DNA of 64,000 nucleotides from positions 35,829,518 through 35,893,517 of the forward strand of contig NW_024881313.1 of assembly GCF_018691265.1 (NCBI RefSeq), written 5' to 3'. The position numbers were made by a program, and so were the translations under genes. Shown in pieces: positions 10,849 to 22,848 of this stretch. The notes under the pieces were generated by a model. That model worked only from the letters and a program-made list of their open reading frames with translations, was not told the origin of the DNA and made no database searches. Source of the stretch: Tyto alba. Taxonomy: Eukaryota; Chordata; Aves; Strigiformes; Tytonidae. Positions within the stretch are counted from its first letter, which is position 1; every line of letters starts with the position of its first letter.

Positions 10849-13049
10849 GTGGATGCTTCCAGCTGTTTAGATACAGCAATGCCACCCCTCCACAGCTGTG
10901 CTTTCCACAGCCACCCCGCCGGGCTGCAGCACTACATGGCACATGGAGGGCCCCAGCTGCACAGGGACCATCTGCCCCACTAACAGACCCTTTGGGCCAA
11001 GGGATGTTTGCTGGGGTCACCAACATCCCCTTATGTGCAGAGAAAGAGGCTCGGGTGAGGTCAGGCAGCTGAGGACCCCACTCCAGTCCACCTGCAAAAG
11101 GTCTGGTCTGGCCACAAGATTTGCTGCACCCAGATGAGGAAAATCTGCAGAACACAGGAATGCTAAAACTTCCTTTAAGTGGCAAAAATACTACTATGTG
11201 ATGGCAGATGTGGACAGAGCTGACTTACAGCTCTTGCTCACAGCTGCTGAGGAGGCTCTCGATAGCTGCAGCTGCTCACGCACCCGGTTTTGCCGGCCAA
11301 CGGCAAGTTCAAAACTTCCAAATGCTTCCTTTAATTGTGCCATGGAAGCAAAAAGTTGGGAGATTTTCCATGAATTGAGAAATTTAAAAATACTGTTTGT
11401 TAACTAAAGAACTGATTTCGTGCACTCTTTGGAAAAAATCACATTAAGAAATCCAGAAGCAAAATACATTGTGAAGTGGAAAGCTGGATTGAGGTGAAAA
11501 ATCAAATGTTTCTTTGAAAAAAGTTAGAATCAGGCTGGCTTGAGTTTGGAGGATGCTTCTTCCAGGGGAAAAAAGAAAAAAAAAATAATTCATTTCATAG
11601 CAGTTTGGCTGTTTTGTTTTAGTAAATAATTAAAAAAAAATAAATAAATAAAAAGAGAAGAAAAACAAAATAAAAGGCTTTGGGCAAAATATGCAGAGAA
11701 TCCAGAATAGCTAAGAAAAGGACTTTTTTGTCTCACATCTCTCTGTCTTCCTTCTGAAGGTTGAAAGGAGAGGCTGTGCAAATGCACTGTGATGGGGAAT
11801 TTACATAAATTTGTACCCCAGCCACCAGAATTGGGATGACACTTGGCATGAGCTTGTCCAACACTAAGATGTATGTGTGGGCTCCACTCCCTCAAGCTGC
11901 TGCATGGTGCACTTATTAAGAAAAATGATTGTTTTTAAGGAGAAAAGCTTCCTTCTCCCACAATACACTATAAAAGTGAATGATCAGTAATTCAGACGCT
12001 GTTGTAGCTATAAACCATTGCACTATAAGTCACACTAGTACCAGCCCTGACAAGGAGAGCAGGTGATGAGCAGCTTGTGCCATCCAGTTAATGGGAAAAG
12101 AGAAAATGCTTGCAAAGCCCAAAAGGAGAATTTGTGCAAAATGAAGGGTTTCTCCACTGCTTTCTTCAGGAAATGCAACTTGTGTACATTCTCTGTGTCT
12201 GTCTCTGAATCAAGTCTGAGCTCATCATTGGACCCCTATCAGTCCTAAGAATAAACACCTGGGTAAAGGTGACAATATATCTTACTAGCCACTAGAGAAT
12301 CCAGCACCACCCGTCGGGAGAATGGGGGTTACATCTCACTGGACACCAGTGAATTCACCCTGTAAGACAGACAGTGACAGAAAAGTAGTTTTCAGCATGA
12401 CTCCTGCTCAGGGCATTTTGAACTTAAAAAAAACCTGAAGAGCAATGAGGACTGGGTTACTGGGACCACTGGGGAGAGGTGTGATTGCATTTCTTAGGTA
12501 CACCCATGGGCTGTGATGATGACTGATACTCTTGATACACAGCAGCTGCCAGCATTTGCTGACTTGAGTGGTTTTTAGCTTGTTCTGTAATTAAACAGTA
12601 GTTTCACTGGTACAATTATGTAACAGTATTCAAAAGTCTTCAACACAGGGGTTATAAAAACAACCATGTGTGAAAGCTATGGTGAGCCCATGGTGTCCTC
12701 TTCAGCTTGGTGGCACACTATGAGCTTCAGAGCTGGTCTTGGGATATATGCATTGGGATGCATGGTTGTACCCAGACCCCAGAGCAGGACAGTGGTAAGA
12801 TGTAGCTTTTGAACCTGCCAGCTCCTAATTTTGTCTTAATTTTTCTATTATACAAGAAAATGAGCAGTCAGGTATCCCTCAGGACTTCTCTAGATGTCTC
12901 TTGTATGCCTCCTTGACCATTTCTTTTCCTAGCTGGCGAATCTCTCCTTCCAGACCTTCAGCCAAACTTGTTGATTTCCATTCATCTTTTATAAACATCC
13001 TATTTCCTTTTGGCATTGTGGGACCAAAACAGCATTTACTACTGACAAC
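10849..13049. other. Gene-free unique sequence
   Basis: No gene is seen. An A-rich/(AAAT)n patch occupies about 11570-11665. The rest looks unique. Confidence 0.4.
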
Positions 13050-13092
13050 AACATCCTAAGGTTCCTTCCAACCTGAATCATCGATTGAGCCT
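13050..13092 (+). mobile_element. Possible short CR1 3' end
   Basis: The segment has 'aaggttccttccaacctgaatcat' (13060-13083), close to the CR1 3' end pattern 'aggtcccttccaaccy(aa)accat'. Upstream bases show no other CR1 similarity that I can see, so this is either a very short 5'-truncated copy or chance. Confidence 0.3.
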
Positions 13093-16000
13093 ATGTCAAT
13101 ATACCAGAGACATTTGTAGCAGTATAATGACATTTTCTGCTTTGTTCTCCACTTCTTCACAATTCCCAACATTTGATTTGATTCACAGCGACAGAGACTG
13201 TGTCTTGATGCAAAAGTCCTGAAAGGCATTCCACTGTATGGCCTGAGAAGGCTTAGGGCCCAGATACATGCCCTTTTCTATCACCGGATGGACTGGCTGA
13301 GATGACTTTACCTACTCCGCTGTTGCTGACTGCTTTCTCCTCTCTGGTAGCTGTGCTGCTCTCACGATGGAGCCCTAGTTCAGGTCAGTCTGAAGGAGCC
13401 AGCTTTAATACGGCAGGTCTTTGCTAACCTGGCATTTTAAGAAGGAACAGAAAGAACAGGGTGGAAGTTGCCAGCGACAGCAGTGGAGGAACCCCATGTT
13501 GCATTGCCGCTTTATCCAACCCAGAGGCACAGCAGGAAAAGCAGCAAGGAAAGGCCTTGGAGGCTGGAGGCAAAATCTGGTTTCCATAAGGAGTTTTTGA
13601 ACCAGGTTTACAAATAACACGGACAAGCAGCAGGACAAGGGCAGCATCCCCAGGATCTGCAGCCCCTACCAAGTGTTGCCTTCATCATCAGGGTTAGGGT
13701 CAGTCCCACCCCCAGAGTGTGTGATCAACATGCAGATGGACTCAGCTGCAAATGGGTCTGGAGCACAAGATGAACTTCCCCCAAAACTAATAATCAACCA
13801 CTAATTTGAAAGGAAACCCCACCTGTCCTCCCCTCCCTGACTTTGTCTGAGAACAGAGGCATTGATGCACTCTCAAAGAGGCTGCACTTGTGGTATTTTT
13901 GACCCAGCTGGAAGAATGATGAGCCATAAATCTCACTCGACAGCCTAATCTCATTATATTTCCCAGCTCAGTTTCCAGGCCAAAGGGGTTTGGCTAAGCT
14001 TCAGAGAAGCGTCTGAACTCTCAGATGCTGCTCCAAACCAACCTCCTAAATCTTTAGATGGTCACCCATCGACACAAGTAATCTCCACTTGTTGTCACTA
14101 GCTGTGTACTAGCAGTGGTGTACTAAGACACAAAGGCACAACACATGTAGTCACACAGATACTCATCAATGCCAACCCTACATAAAGGTATTACAAGCCA
14201 CCAGCTGAAGAGGAGGTATTGAGGGAATTGGTCATAAAAAGGCATGAAATGACTGTTGCTAAAAGGCCAAGAAGCAAATCATCTCTATGTGAATCTTCTG
14301 GGGGGAGTGATTAATGGACCACTAGCAACCAGCAAGGGCACCCACCAAATGCCAGCTGGAAAGGACATGGCCTCGATGGATATCTGCTGGAGTTCCTGAG
14401 CAAATCACAGAAAGCCTGTGCAGACAAACCAAATGGTAGCGGGAAATCCTGGATTGGTTATCAGTTTGCAAGCCTGTGTTGAAGTGAGATGGAGACCACT
14501 GCTGCAGAGCCAGGACAGGGCTGGTTTTGCATGTGTCTCTGTTGTGGTGGTCTGAAGAACAAAGAAGAAGCCAGGAGGGTGAGCAGACCTTGGGAACAGA
14601 AGGAGGCTGCTGCTGTAAAGATGAGCCAAGTTGTCTCAAGCCTGGGAACCAGGGAAGAAAGCTGGGTGGGGAGTGGTGGTTTCACTTCTCAGTGCTTTGT
14701 GCAGACGCTGCCTTGGCGTTACGGTTCATGTAGGATTGCAACCACCCCCTCTCAACAGGGAACAGACTCCAAAGCTTCCTAGAAAAACTCAGGCCACACT
14801 CTGTCATAATTTTTTTGCCAGGGATCTGCCTTTCATGCTTTTGGAATGAGACAGCAGAAACAGGGCAAGAAGCTCCTGTTACCTCTGGAGGAATTGACCC
14901 TTGCTCTCCAACAGCATGCATGTCAAGGAGGGATTCATCCTATTTGGGTTGCATTTCTCTGCCTTTAGGAGCTGTGACTCAGCCCATGATGGTGTTCCTG
15001 GAGCCAGCTGGCTTGCTTCTGCGTATCCAGACTGCCTGGACCAGCAGAGCCTGGGCATGGACCTGGCTTCAGTCATCCACCGCTTGCCTGAACAGAAGGG
15101 CCAGATGGCTTGTCTCAGACCAGCCACACAGCCTCTGTGTAGACCAGGCGATGGACCAGGTAGCACAGCACTGCTGTCACCAGCTCTCTTCCATCAACAG
15201 CATCGTCCTGGAAAGGGTTTCCTCCCTGAGTCAAACCAAGCATCCAAACCAGCAGCTCTTGGGCCTGTTTACCCAGACACCCAACAGAGGATTTCAGATT
15301 GAATGAAGGGCTGGTACTTTTCCTGAGGAAGGAGAGCAGCTCTGAGCTTAACAAACTATTTTGTAAGTCATGCAAGAGAGCTGAGCTGCCTTAAGGCAGC
15401 TGATCTTTCTGTGCATGCAGTTGTCTTCTTCTGTCCCACAGGCATCTGGATGGCTCCTCTGTGCTCCAAGAAGAGATGTTTCCCAGAAAATATCAGCCTT
15501 CAAACTTTTAAATCAAATTTAAACTTTATTACCAAACACTTCCCATAAATCACCCTCTGGGCTTTTGTGGCAGGGTTTCCTTATTTCCTCTTCATGTTCA
15601 AATTATTATTGGCTTTGTTGGGCACTCAGGCTCTTGTTCAGCGACCTTCTCTTCTGTGCTGATTTGTGTAAGTTTGGCTTCCCAGGGCAGCTGCTTTGTA
15701 ACAGGGGTCTTTGGGGGCTTCAGGGAACATAAACGTGATGAGATTCTTATATATATTTTGCATCAGCGTAACTCTCTTGGGTATACTTTGTACCACATAA
15801 ACCCAGCTCTCAGATTGTAATCTCTACAAAACAGGGTTTATTGAAGTGGCCAGAAATGAGTCGTGAGCTTGTTCTACCAAATACGTTAAATATGACGTGT
15901 TTAGTCATTTCACTCACTGGAAATATCTCATCAGTCTGTAACACAGATCCACTTAAATCAACCCTTGAACCGAAGTTCAGGAGAGCAACACTGAGGAAAA

Positions 16001-17599
16001 CAAAGGGAAGAAATTCCCACTTGTAACATGAGCAGCTGCTACTGGCTTCTAGGATAAATTAGCACTCTATAATACAAGAGGCATGATGGGTCTCTAATGT
16101 CAAAATGTTGTCAGGGGACAGCAACCTATGAAAGGATTTTTTTCTTTTTGATAAAAATCCCATCAAGTAGCTTTATTAGTATAAAAGTGCAAGGTCACCA
16201 GACCACAGGCTTTAGCCCTTTACCTATTTTGTCTGATTCCTAGAGGCCACGACTGGGGTTTTCACACTGCCACAGTGAGCAGAGGATGGGAGTGCTACGT
16301 GAGCCGTTGGCAGCAGAGATTTGCATTTCATTTCCATGTCTGCCAGTGCACGGATGTTTTCCTGAGTGGAAAAGCAATGGGGAAGGAGGTCCCATGGCTC
16401 GTGGGATAAATCCAAGCAGGCACGGGGCTCTCCATCCTAGCAGAGACCCCACTGCACCCAGGGCAGTGTTGCACAGGGACTGGAGGGGACAGCGCAGAAG
16501 GTATAATTCTCCTCTCCTATATGTTTAATGTTTCCCTCAGTCTTGGAGTGAGCCAAGGGCTTCTCCTAAAATCCTCTTGGGGTTTGGTCTCCAGCTGGGG
16601 CTCTGAGCAGCTCAGGAGCCAGGGCCGGGAGCAGCATGCTGGCTTCTCTACTGGGGTCAGCAGGGACATGTCAGAGCTGCAGCTTTGAAAACACGGAGTT
16701 GCCAAGTCTCACACCTCAGCTGTGGGACGCCGGGGATGGCGGGCTCCCACGGGGTCACCCCACCAGCCAGCTGTACCTTGCACAGCTGGGGGTACAAGTC
16801 GGAGGCCCTCACTGCTGCGATGGGAGAGCGCCACCAGCCAGACTCCCACCGCTGAGCCCACCGGGACGCTCTGCCTCGCCTGCTGCAGGAAACACGTGGG
16901 GAAATACCAGAGTGGGTAACACAGGGGAGAAGGGTACGGGGGGGTGGGACTCACCCTATACGGTGGGGATGTCTACCTACTCCTTAACTGGTCACCTACA
17001 GTGATGAATCCATCAATCTCTTTAAGAAAAAAAAAAAAAAAAGAAAGCAAAATCACTAAATTCTTACTTGTCTCTGCTTTCTCCTATTTTGCTTTGGCAG
17101 CACATGCTGTTCCCAGCCCCAAAAGGCTCTGCTGCCTGCCCTGCCCCTAAAACAGCCAGTGAGGGAAGAACTGCTGTTGACACTGGCTGTGTTGTAATTG
17201 GCCTTTAGGGCTGACCCCTTTAATTAGATTAACAGGGGCTGGTGCATTCCCTCTCTGATTTTTTCCTTGAGCTGAGGGAAGAGCTGGGCAGGGACCCCTC
17301 CAGGGCACAGCACCCACTCCCACTGTGTCAGGGCTTCCTCTGAGCTTCTGCCTGCCATCTCCCACCTCTTGCTGCCACTGTTCCCTGTGCATGGCAGGGT
17401 TCTCTCTTTTGCACCACCAGAGATGCACAAAACAAACTGAGGAATGGTATGTGATCTGGGCTTTTCCCCCCCATTTGCTTTTTCCAGGCTAAAGTAAGCT
17501 GGGAAGGTTAAGTGCAGCTTAGAAACAGCACAGGAAGAGATCAGGGATGCTGGAGAAAGGGGAGGAAAAAGGAGAAGCCCTCACTGCTCTCCCGCTGTC
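13093..17599. other. Gene-free unique sequence
   Basis: No gene is recognised. A 16-base A run lies at about 17027-17042. Open frames of up to 163 codons (14815-15306 plus) show no domain or codon structure that I recognise. The AT-rich part at about 15480-16000 could hold regulatory sequence, but no specific motif stands out. Confidence 0.35.
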
Positions 17600-17840
17600 T
17601 GAGGAAATAATTTAATATGAAGGGTCACCTCAAAGAGTTAAATCAACCAGAGTACATTGTAAAAAGGCATTTTAGCCATTTCCATAGATAATGGTTAGGT
17701 CATGTCAAGATGCTGGCTTTCACGATGCTATCAAGCCATCCATAATTTAATGTTTAAAATGCAACCTTAGCAATACAATTAATAACATTTTATTAGCCCA
17801 CAGAGGCTTCATGTAGCTACTTAGATCCATATAACACCAG
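17600..17840. promoter_or_regulatory. Candidate conserved non-coding element
   Basis: The block is AT-rich, repeat-free and non-coding, with many TAAT/ATTA cores such as 'ataatttaat' at about 17742 and 'caattaataac' at about 17776. It has no homopolymer decay. This composition is typical of vertebrate developmental enhancers and ultraconserved elements. The call rests on composition alone, since one sequence cannot show conservation. A 229-codon minus frame starting at 18510 runs into this block (to 17821) but encodes nothing recognisable. Confidence 0.3.
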
Positions 17841-19208
17841 CCCATCTCACAGACCCATATAAATTCCTCTGGTAAGATAAACTTTTAGGTCTGCAGTTGC
17901 AGGCACTGAAAATCTGCAGAGCCAGCAGAAAGTAAATGGCTTTCTTGTTTGATAGAGTATCACTTTGGAGGAACATACCTCTGACTTCTCTGCAGAGAAA
18001 TGTGCTGGTGCCAAGACCTTGGAGAGGAGGCAAGTACAGGACATACCTTGCGAGCGGTACTAAATCATCTCTTCCTGCTTCCCACCTTCCCTCTCCCTGG
18101 GTATCTCTGTATCTCTCACACCCACACTGGCGTGCACTCACACACACACTCTCACACATTTTATTTCTCAATGCAGGAAGCTGGAACAGGAATATTTGTG
18201 CATTTTGCACTGTTCTCAAATGAAAACCCTCCTGTCTGCCTGCTGATGTGTTCCTGTTACTGAAGTATCCCAAAGCAGATGCTCTGCAGCCCCAGCCCTG
18301 CCATCCCAGACCCCAGTAGCTTGTCTGTCGTGTAAGGCAGCTCAAGTTTAGATACCTGCAGCTTGATGTCTCCACCTGAGCAAGCCATGCCTGCTCACTT
18401 GATAGCCAATGAAGAGTGGGAAGCATTTGTAGTGAATTATCCATTTGCCCCACTGGAGATATCTCCTTTAGGGAAAGCTGAACCCTGGACCACACTGACC
18501 AAGTCTCCACTGAGGAGCAAGGGCAGAAGCCTGAGATACAGACATCTGCCTAAAGACAGCTGAATCCCACTCTCAAAATCTATCACTGTTATTTGAGATA
18601 CACGTGGAGAACGTTCATGCAGGAATATCAAACCATTGTGATGTCCTCAGCAAGGCAAACCCAGCCAGAGACGGGACACAAAGTGCACCAGGCCACATGG
18701 AGCAGGAAACTTGCTCTTTCTGCCTTCTCTCACCCCACCCTTCCATGGTACCTGCATGTGCCTCTTCTCTGCTGTGAGATCATGCCCTCTGGCCCCACCT
18801 GGGACCTGGCAGAAGGTTCCTGCAAAGGAAGGGAACCAGCAGTGCTGACCTGATGGAAAGCCCCTCCAGAAATCACAGCAGGAGGGAGGCTGTAGGAACT
18901 GGTGAGGTCCTAGCCAGTACAGTCCACTTTATGGATGGTCTTCAGCCAATTGTGAATCTCTAAACAGTATCCCATACTGCTCTGGCTTGGTATCTCAGTG
19001 TAACTCAGACCAACACAGCCCATTTATTTGCAAAGCCTTGAAGTGAACCTGATTCTTCTGCTAGACATGTGCCCACAGGGCTGCTCACCCTTGGATGTGA
19101 GTGCAGAGCCAAGTAGGTACATTAGCGTGGAGTCAGGCCAGACTAATTGTCCCCTGCTTCTCCTGGGCCCTGTGAACCTCCCTTTGGCTTGTTCAAGCTG
19201 TGGCCGTT
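17841..19208. other. Gene-free unique sequence
   Basis: No gene is seen. A short CA-rich run lies at 18137-18158. The flank at about 19190-19208 borders the LTR and shows no polypurine tract or internal retroviral sequence. Confidence 0.4.
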
Positions 19209-20175
19209 TGTTGTGGTTTGAGCTCAGAGGGCAACTGAGCACCACATAGCTGCTCACTCCCCTCTTCCCCGCAAGGACCAGGAAGGAGAAAATAAGCAAA
19301 AGGCTCAGGAATCGAGATAAGGACAGGGAGGGATGGCTCTCTCATTATTGTCATGAGCAAAAGACAGACTCATTAGGTGAATAAAAAGAACATAAGTTTA
19401 ATTCAGACACTAACAACAACAACATTTAACAGACAGAATAGTACAGTGAGAAGCATTACCACATCTTAAAAATACCTTCCCCCATCCTTTCCTTCTTCCC
19501 CACCTCAGCTGTGCTCTCTATTTATCTAAGCTCCTCCCCCACAGAGGTGCAGGGAATGGAGGGTACAACCTGTCCCGCTGCTCCTTCCTCCTTGGAGGCA
19601 GGGGGGAATTGCTGCATTCTTCCCCTGCTTCGGTGTGGTGTCCCTCTCACAGAAAACAGTCCCCCACTAACTTTGTTTGACGCGAGTCCTCCTCATGGGC
19701 CACAGCCCTTCCTGAGCTTCTCCAGTGAGGGTCCCTCATGTGTGTTTCAGTCCTTCTAGTGCCAAACTACAACAACGGGACCTTCTCTCAGAGTCCTGGC
19801 CTCATTTGGGCACAGTCACCTGTTCTGGTGTGGGATCCTCCATGGGCTGCAGGCAGACGTCTGCTCCATCAGTGACCTCCATGGGCTGCAGGCGGGTGGC
19901 CCTGCCATCTCACCACAGGCTTTCTGCTCTGGCACACCTTCCCCCTTCCTCCTTCTTTCTTCCACTGGACTTGTTTTTTCCATAGGTGTCCTCCTTGCAA
20001 CTCCTCACAACTCCAACTCCTACTCCCAGTTTCCCCTTAAATACATTATCACAGAGGTGCAGCCACCATCACCAATTGGCTCAGCACCATTCAAACATCA
20101 TTTGGGGCTGCCGTGCAGCAGGTGTTGTGCACTGCAAAATCCATCCATGCCCCAAGGTACCTCAAGACCAATACA
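19209..20175 (-). mobile_element. Solo endogenous-retrovirus LTR, ~967 bp
   Basis: The segment matches a neoavian ERV LTR family that I recognise. On the plus strand it opens 'tgttgtggtttgagctcaga' and closes with '...ccaataca', giving TG...CA ends. An 18-base unit, 'cctccatgggctgcaggc', occurs exactly at 19837-19854 and 19876-19893 (39-bp period), a vestige of the tandem units of this LTR type. I place its transcription on the minus strand. Read that way, an ATTAAA poly(A)-like signal lies near 19395, followed by an R-U5-like end of about 185 bp. No gag, pol or env sequence adjoins either end, so it is a solo LTR. Flanks do not show a clear target duplication. The short open frames inside it are not genes. 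Confidence 0.85.
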
Positions 20176-22604
20176 TGAAGAAGGGAAAAAGCAGAAGTGT
20201 TAACAGACTTTTACTGGGGATGAACAATAGAGAGAGGAGGTGGGTTTATCCTGACACAGAGAGGCTGTGGCAGAGATACCATGGCCCCCCAGATCTATGT
20301 CAATGTCCTCACTGAAACCACCCTATTCTTGTGCTCATTCACAGCAGGATGTATCTCTGGAATTGCTTGCCTACTTCACCATCAGAATAAAAAGCCACTC
20401 CTGGCACTATTATCTCTGTGTGTTTAATATTCTCCATCTTTTTCTCCCTTAAATCCCCATCTTCTGGAATTAGGATCATCTCAGCTTTTTACGTTGGAAA
20501 TAACATTTGAGTTTTTCTGTCTGTGGAGAGAAGTGGGGATCTGGGAGCCTTAAAGAGGTCCAAATTCATAGGGCAAATAAAGCACTCTTCCTTCTCCCAC
20601 CTTGCCTGCATTAATGATTTGTCAAATATCAGGGTCTTATGGTGTCCTCAGGACTCGGGGGGACACATTCTGAGTGCAGGATCTCATCACCTGTGTCTTC
20701 CACACACCTTGACCTGCAAAGACACTAGAGTAATGGAGAAGAAAGCACTCAAATATGTTTTATAATTTCAGTGATGGAGACACCTATTAAAAACTAAATG
20801 GGTACCCTGCCCCCAGATTTTCTAAGGTTAGGGCCAGCCTTTTTTATTATTTCAGCCTACACTTCCTGTGCATTTTAATTATTTTCTCCACACTGATGTA
20901 AACACACATGGTGAAGTAAGACCAAGCATCCCAAATCAGTTTAATGAATATCCTCATCTGAGAGGCTTGTCTTTCATAATGATGGAGAGGGATGAGAAAT
21001 ATAACTCTCTAGCCTAGCTCCCCAAGAAGCAGCAGGGCCCCAAAGATATGAAAAAATAGAGCAATTCATCAGAAGCAGCAGGAGAGAAAAGATAATTAGA
21101 GCTGAAGACGCAAAGAATGAAAAGCTGAGCATGGAGGGCACTTTAGGGAGAAAAAGGATGGGAGCTGGAAGAGCCAAAAGCCTAAATCTGTTGTGTGATC
21201 CATAAGACTCACTAAACACCTGCACAAGAAAGAGCTCGTGCCTCCTGAATGCTAACAAAAAAAAAAAAAAAATGCTTCAGGGGAAACGCACTTTTCTCAT
21301 TTACAGGTTTTGTTCCTGGAAAAAAACCCTTCTTCCATTTCTTCCCTCCCTCCATCTTCCCTTTCTTTTTTTTTTTTTTTTTTTTCTGCCTACAAGCAGG
21401 CACTGTCCCTGTCTGCCCTCATTTGCTGAGATGCCGATGTGCATGTTTTCCTTCCATCTCCCCCTCCTCCCCACCGCCTCTGCTCCCTCTCAGCACCAGC
21501 AATACCTTATTTACCAGAGCAGGGAGGCAAATAAGGTCAGGCTGGCCCCACTCTGGGGCCAGCTCTGATCCTGGCATGGTGCTGGGCACCCTCCACACCC
21601 TTCAAGGGCAGGGCGAGCCACGATGCCCTGCTGGCTGCAGGATCTGCCCATCATATAGGGCAAAAGTAAGAAAACATCCCTGTGCTTACTACAGGATTGA
21701 TCCCTGATCGATACTGAAATCAAGGCATGGAAAAACAGAGAAAAACATAAGCCAGCCCATGCTAACCTAGCAGTCATGGTGCTGTCAGGTCTCACTCCTC
21801 ACAGACAGCGGGAGAACATCCTCCATTCAGGCAGGTGCAGACACACAAGGGTGAACCTGCTGTCCTCAACAAACCCACTGCCCAGCATTCCTTCTCCCTC
21901 ACATATGTGGCAGGGGACAGTGTTTTCCCAGACATATGTGCACCAATATCAAAACGATTCCCCAAATCAAGAGTAAGGGCCAAATTTCAAGGGTGAGACA
22001 GGACCATCACCACCTGGACATTCCTGCTCTCTTGGTGCCCTTGTCACTCACGTGGCTCTCTGCAATGCCAAAGCAATGGGAAAGCAACAAGATAACCTAG
22101 CTGGGTGCCCATCCTCTTCCTTGTCCCCTCCTTTAGCTTGTGGAAGTGTCAGGTGAAATCTCCCCTTAGAAAGAGGTGCCCTGAAATGCTCCTACACATG
22201 ATAAGAGGGGAAAGTGCACTTGGTGTAAAGCAGCAGCCCAAATTTGTATGGGCAGGGCTGGGATATTAGAAGGGCTTAGAAACAAGACTTCTGCAGAATA
22301 AATTCTCTCTATATTTTCCCTGTTATCAGAAGTGTACCATATTCAGGTGCTGGCTATGCAGATCCTGGGCTAGTATAAAGCAATGGTTTAGTAGCAAGCA
22401 AAAAAAAAAAAAAAAAAAACAAGCAGAAGTGTTTGGCAGTGGCCAGCTGGCTATTTAGCATGCAGAACAGTCTAATCCATCAACATGAATGATAAATCAG
22501 TGCACAGACTATCTCTTGCCGTAGAGGAACTATAGTTATTGTGGTAGGATATAGTTAAGGGAAGCCAGACTTTACTTTTCCTACAGCTCTGAGACTACTT
22601 ACAT
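20176..22604. other. Gene-free unique sequence with A/T runs
   Basis: No gene is seen. The sequence just beyond the LTR does not look like a tRNA primer-binding site or retroviral interior. A run of 16 A (21257-21272) and a run of 20 T (21366-21385) face each other across about 93 bp. A run of about 20 A lies at 22400-22419. Confidence 0.4.
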
Positions 22605-22690
22605 TTATATTGCAAATTGCCTATGTCTCACCATATAGTAAGTGAGAGCAGGATTTCAGGCAGAGTTTGATTCTCTTGCATTTAAACTCA
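22605..22690 (-). mobile_element. Possible MIR-like remnant (weak)
   Basis: The words 'agtaagtgagagcaggattt' (about 22637-22656) resemble the reverse complement of the MIR core 'cagtaagtggcagagcaggattt'. Upstream, 'ttgcctatgtctcaccata' could be the decayed 'ttgcccaaggtcacaca'. The match is thin and no other parts are visible. Confidence 0.3.
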
Positions 22691-22796
22691 GATAAACTGA
22701 CTTGAATGGGAAATATCCATGCAAGAGAAAAATGTTTCCCAGTGCAGGCTTTAAATCCATTCCCTGTGCTGGTTTCTTTTCCTCTGCCTTATTTTT

Positions 22797-22848
22797 CTGT
22801 GAATCCACAGCTGTGGAATTTCAGATTATTTCACTGTGAATCCACAGC
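22797..22848. repeat. Paired 15-bp direct repeats around a palindrome
   Basis: The 15-mer ctgtgaatccacagc occurs at 22797-22811 and 22834-22848. The first copy overlaps a 12-bp perfect palindrome, ccacagctgtgg (22805-22816), which has a CAGCTG E-box at its centre. The arrangement could be a small tandem duplication with drift between copies or a composite binding site. Confidence 0.85.

Noticed and set aside
9923..11185. 420-codon minus-strand open frame
   Set aside because: It spans the purine-rich tract, whose complement contains only pyrimidine-type codons and so cannot contain stops. The peptide is low-complexity F/L/S with unrelated flanks. No family was recognised.
17821..18510. 229-codon minus-strand open frame
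   Set aside because: Unrecognisable peptide. It runs from a CA microsatellite region into an AT-rich regulatory-looking block.
19511..20315. Several open frames of 80-110 codons
   Set aside because: All but the far end lies inside the LTR at 19209-20175, which is non-coding regulatory sequence of a retrovirus-derived element.
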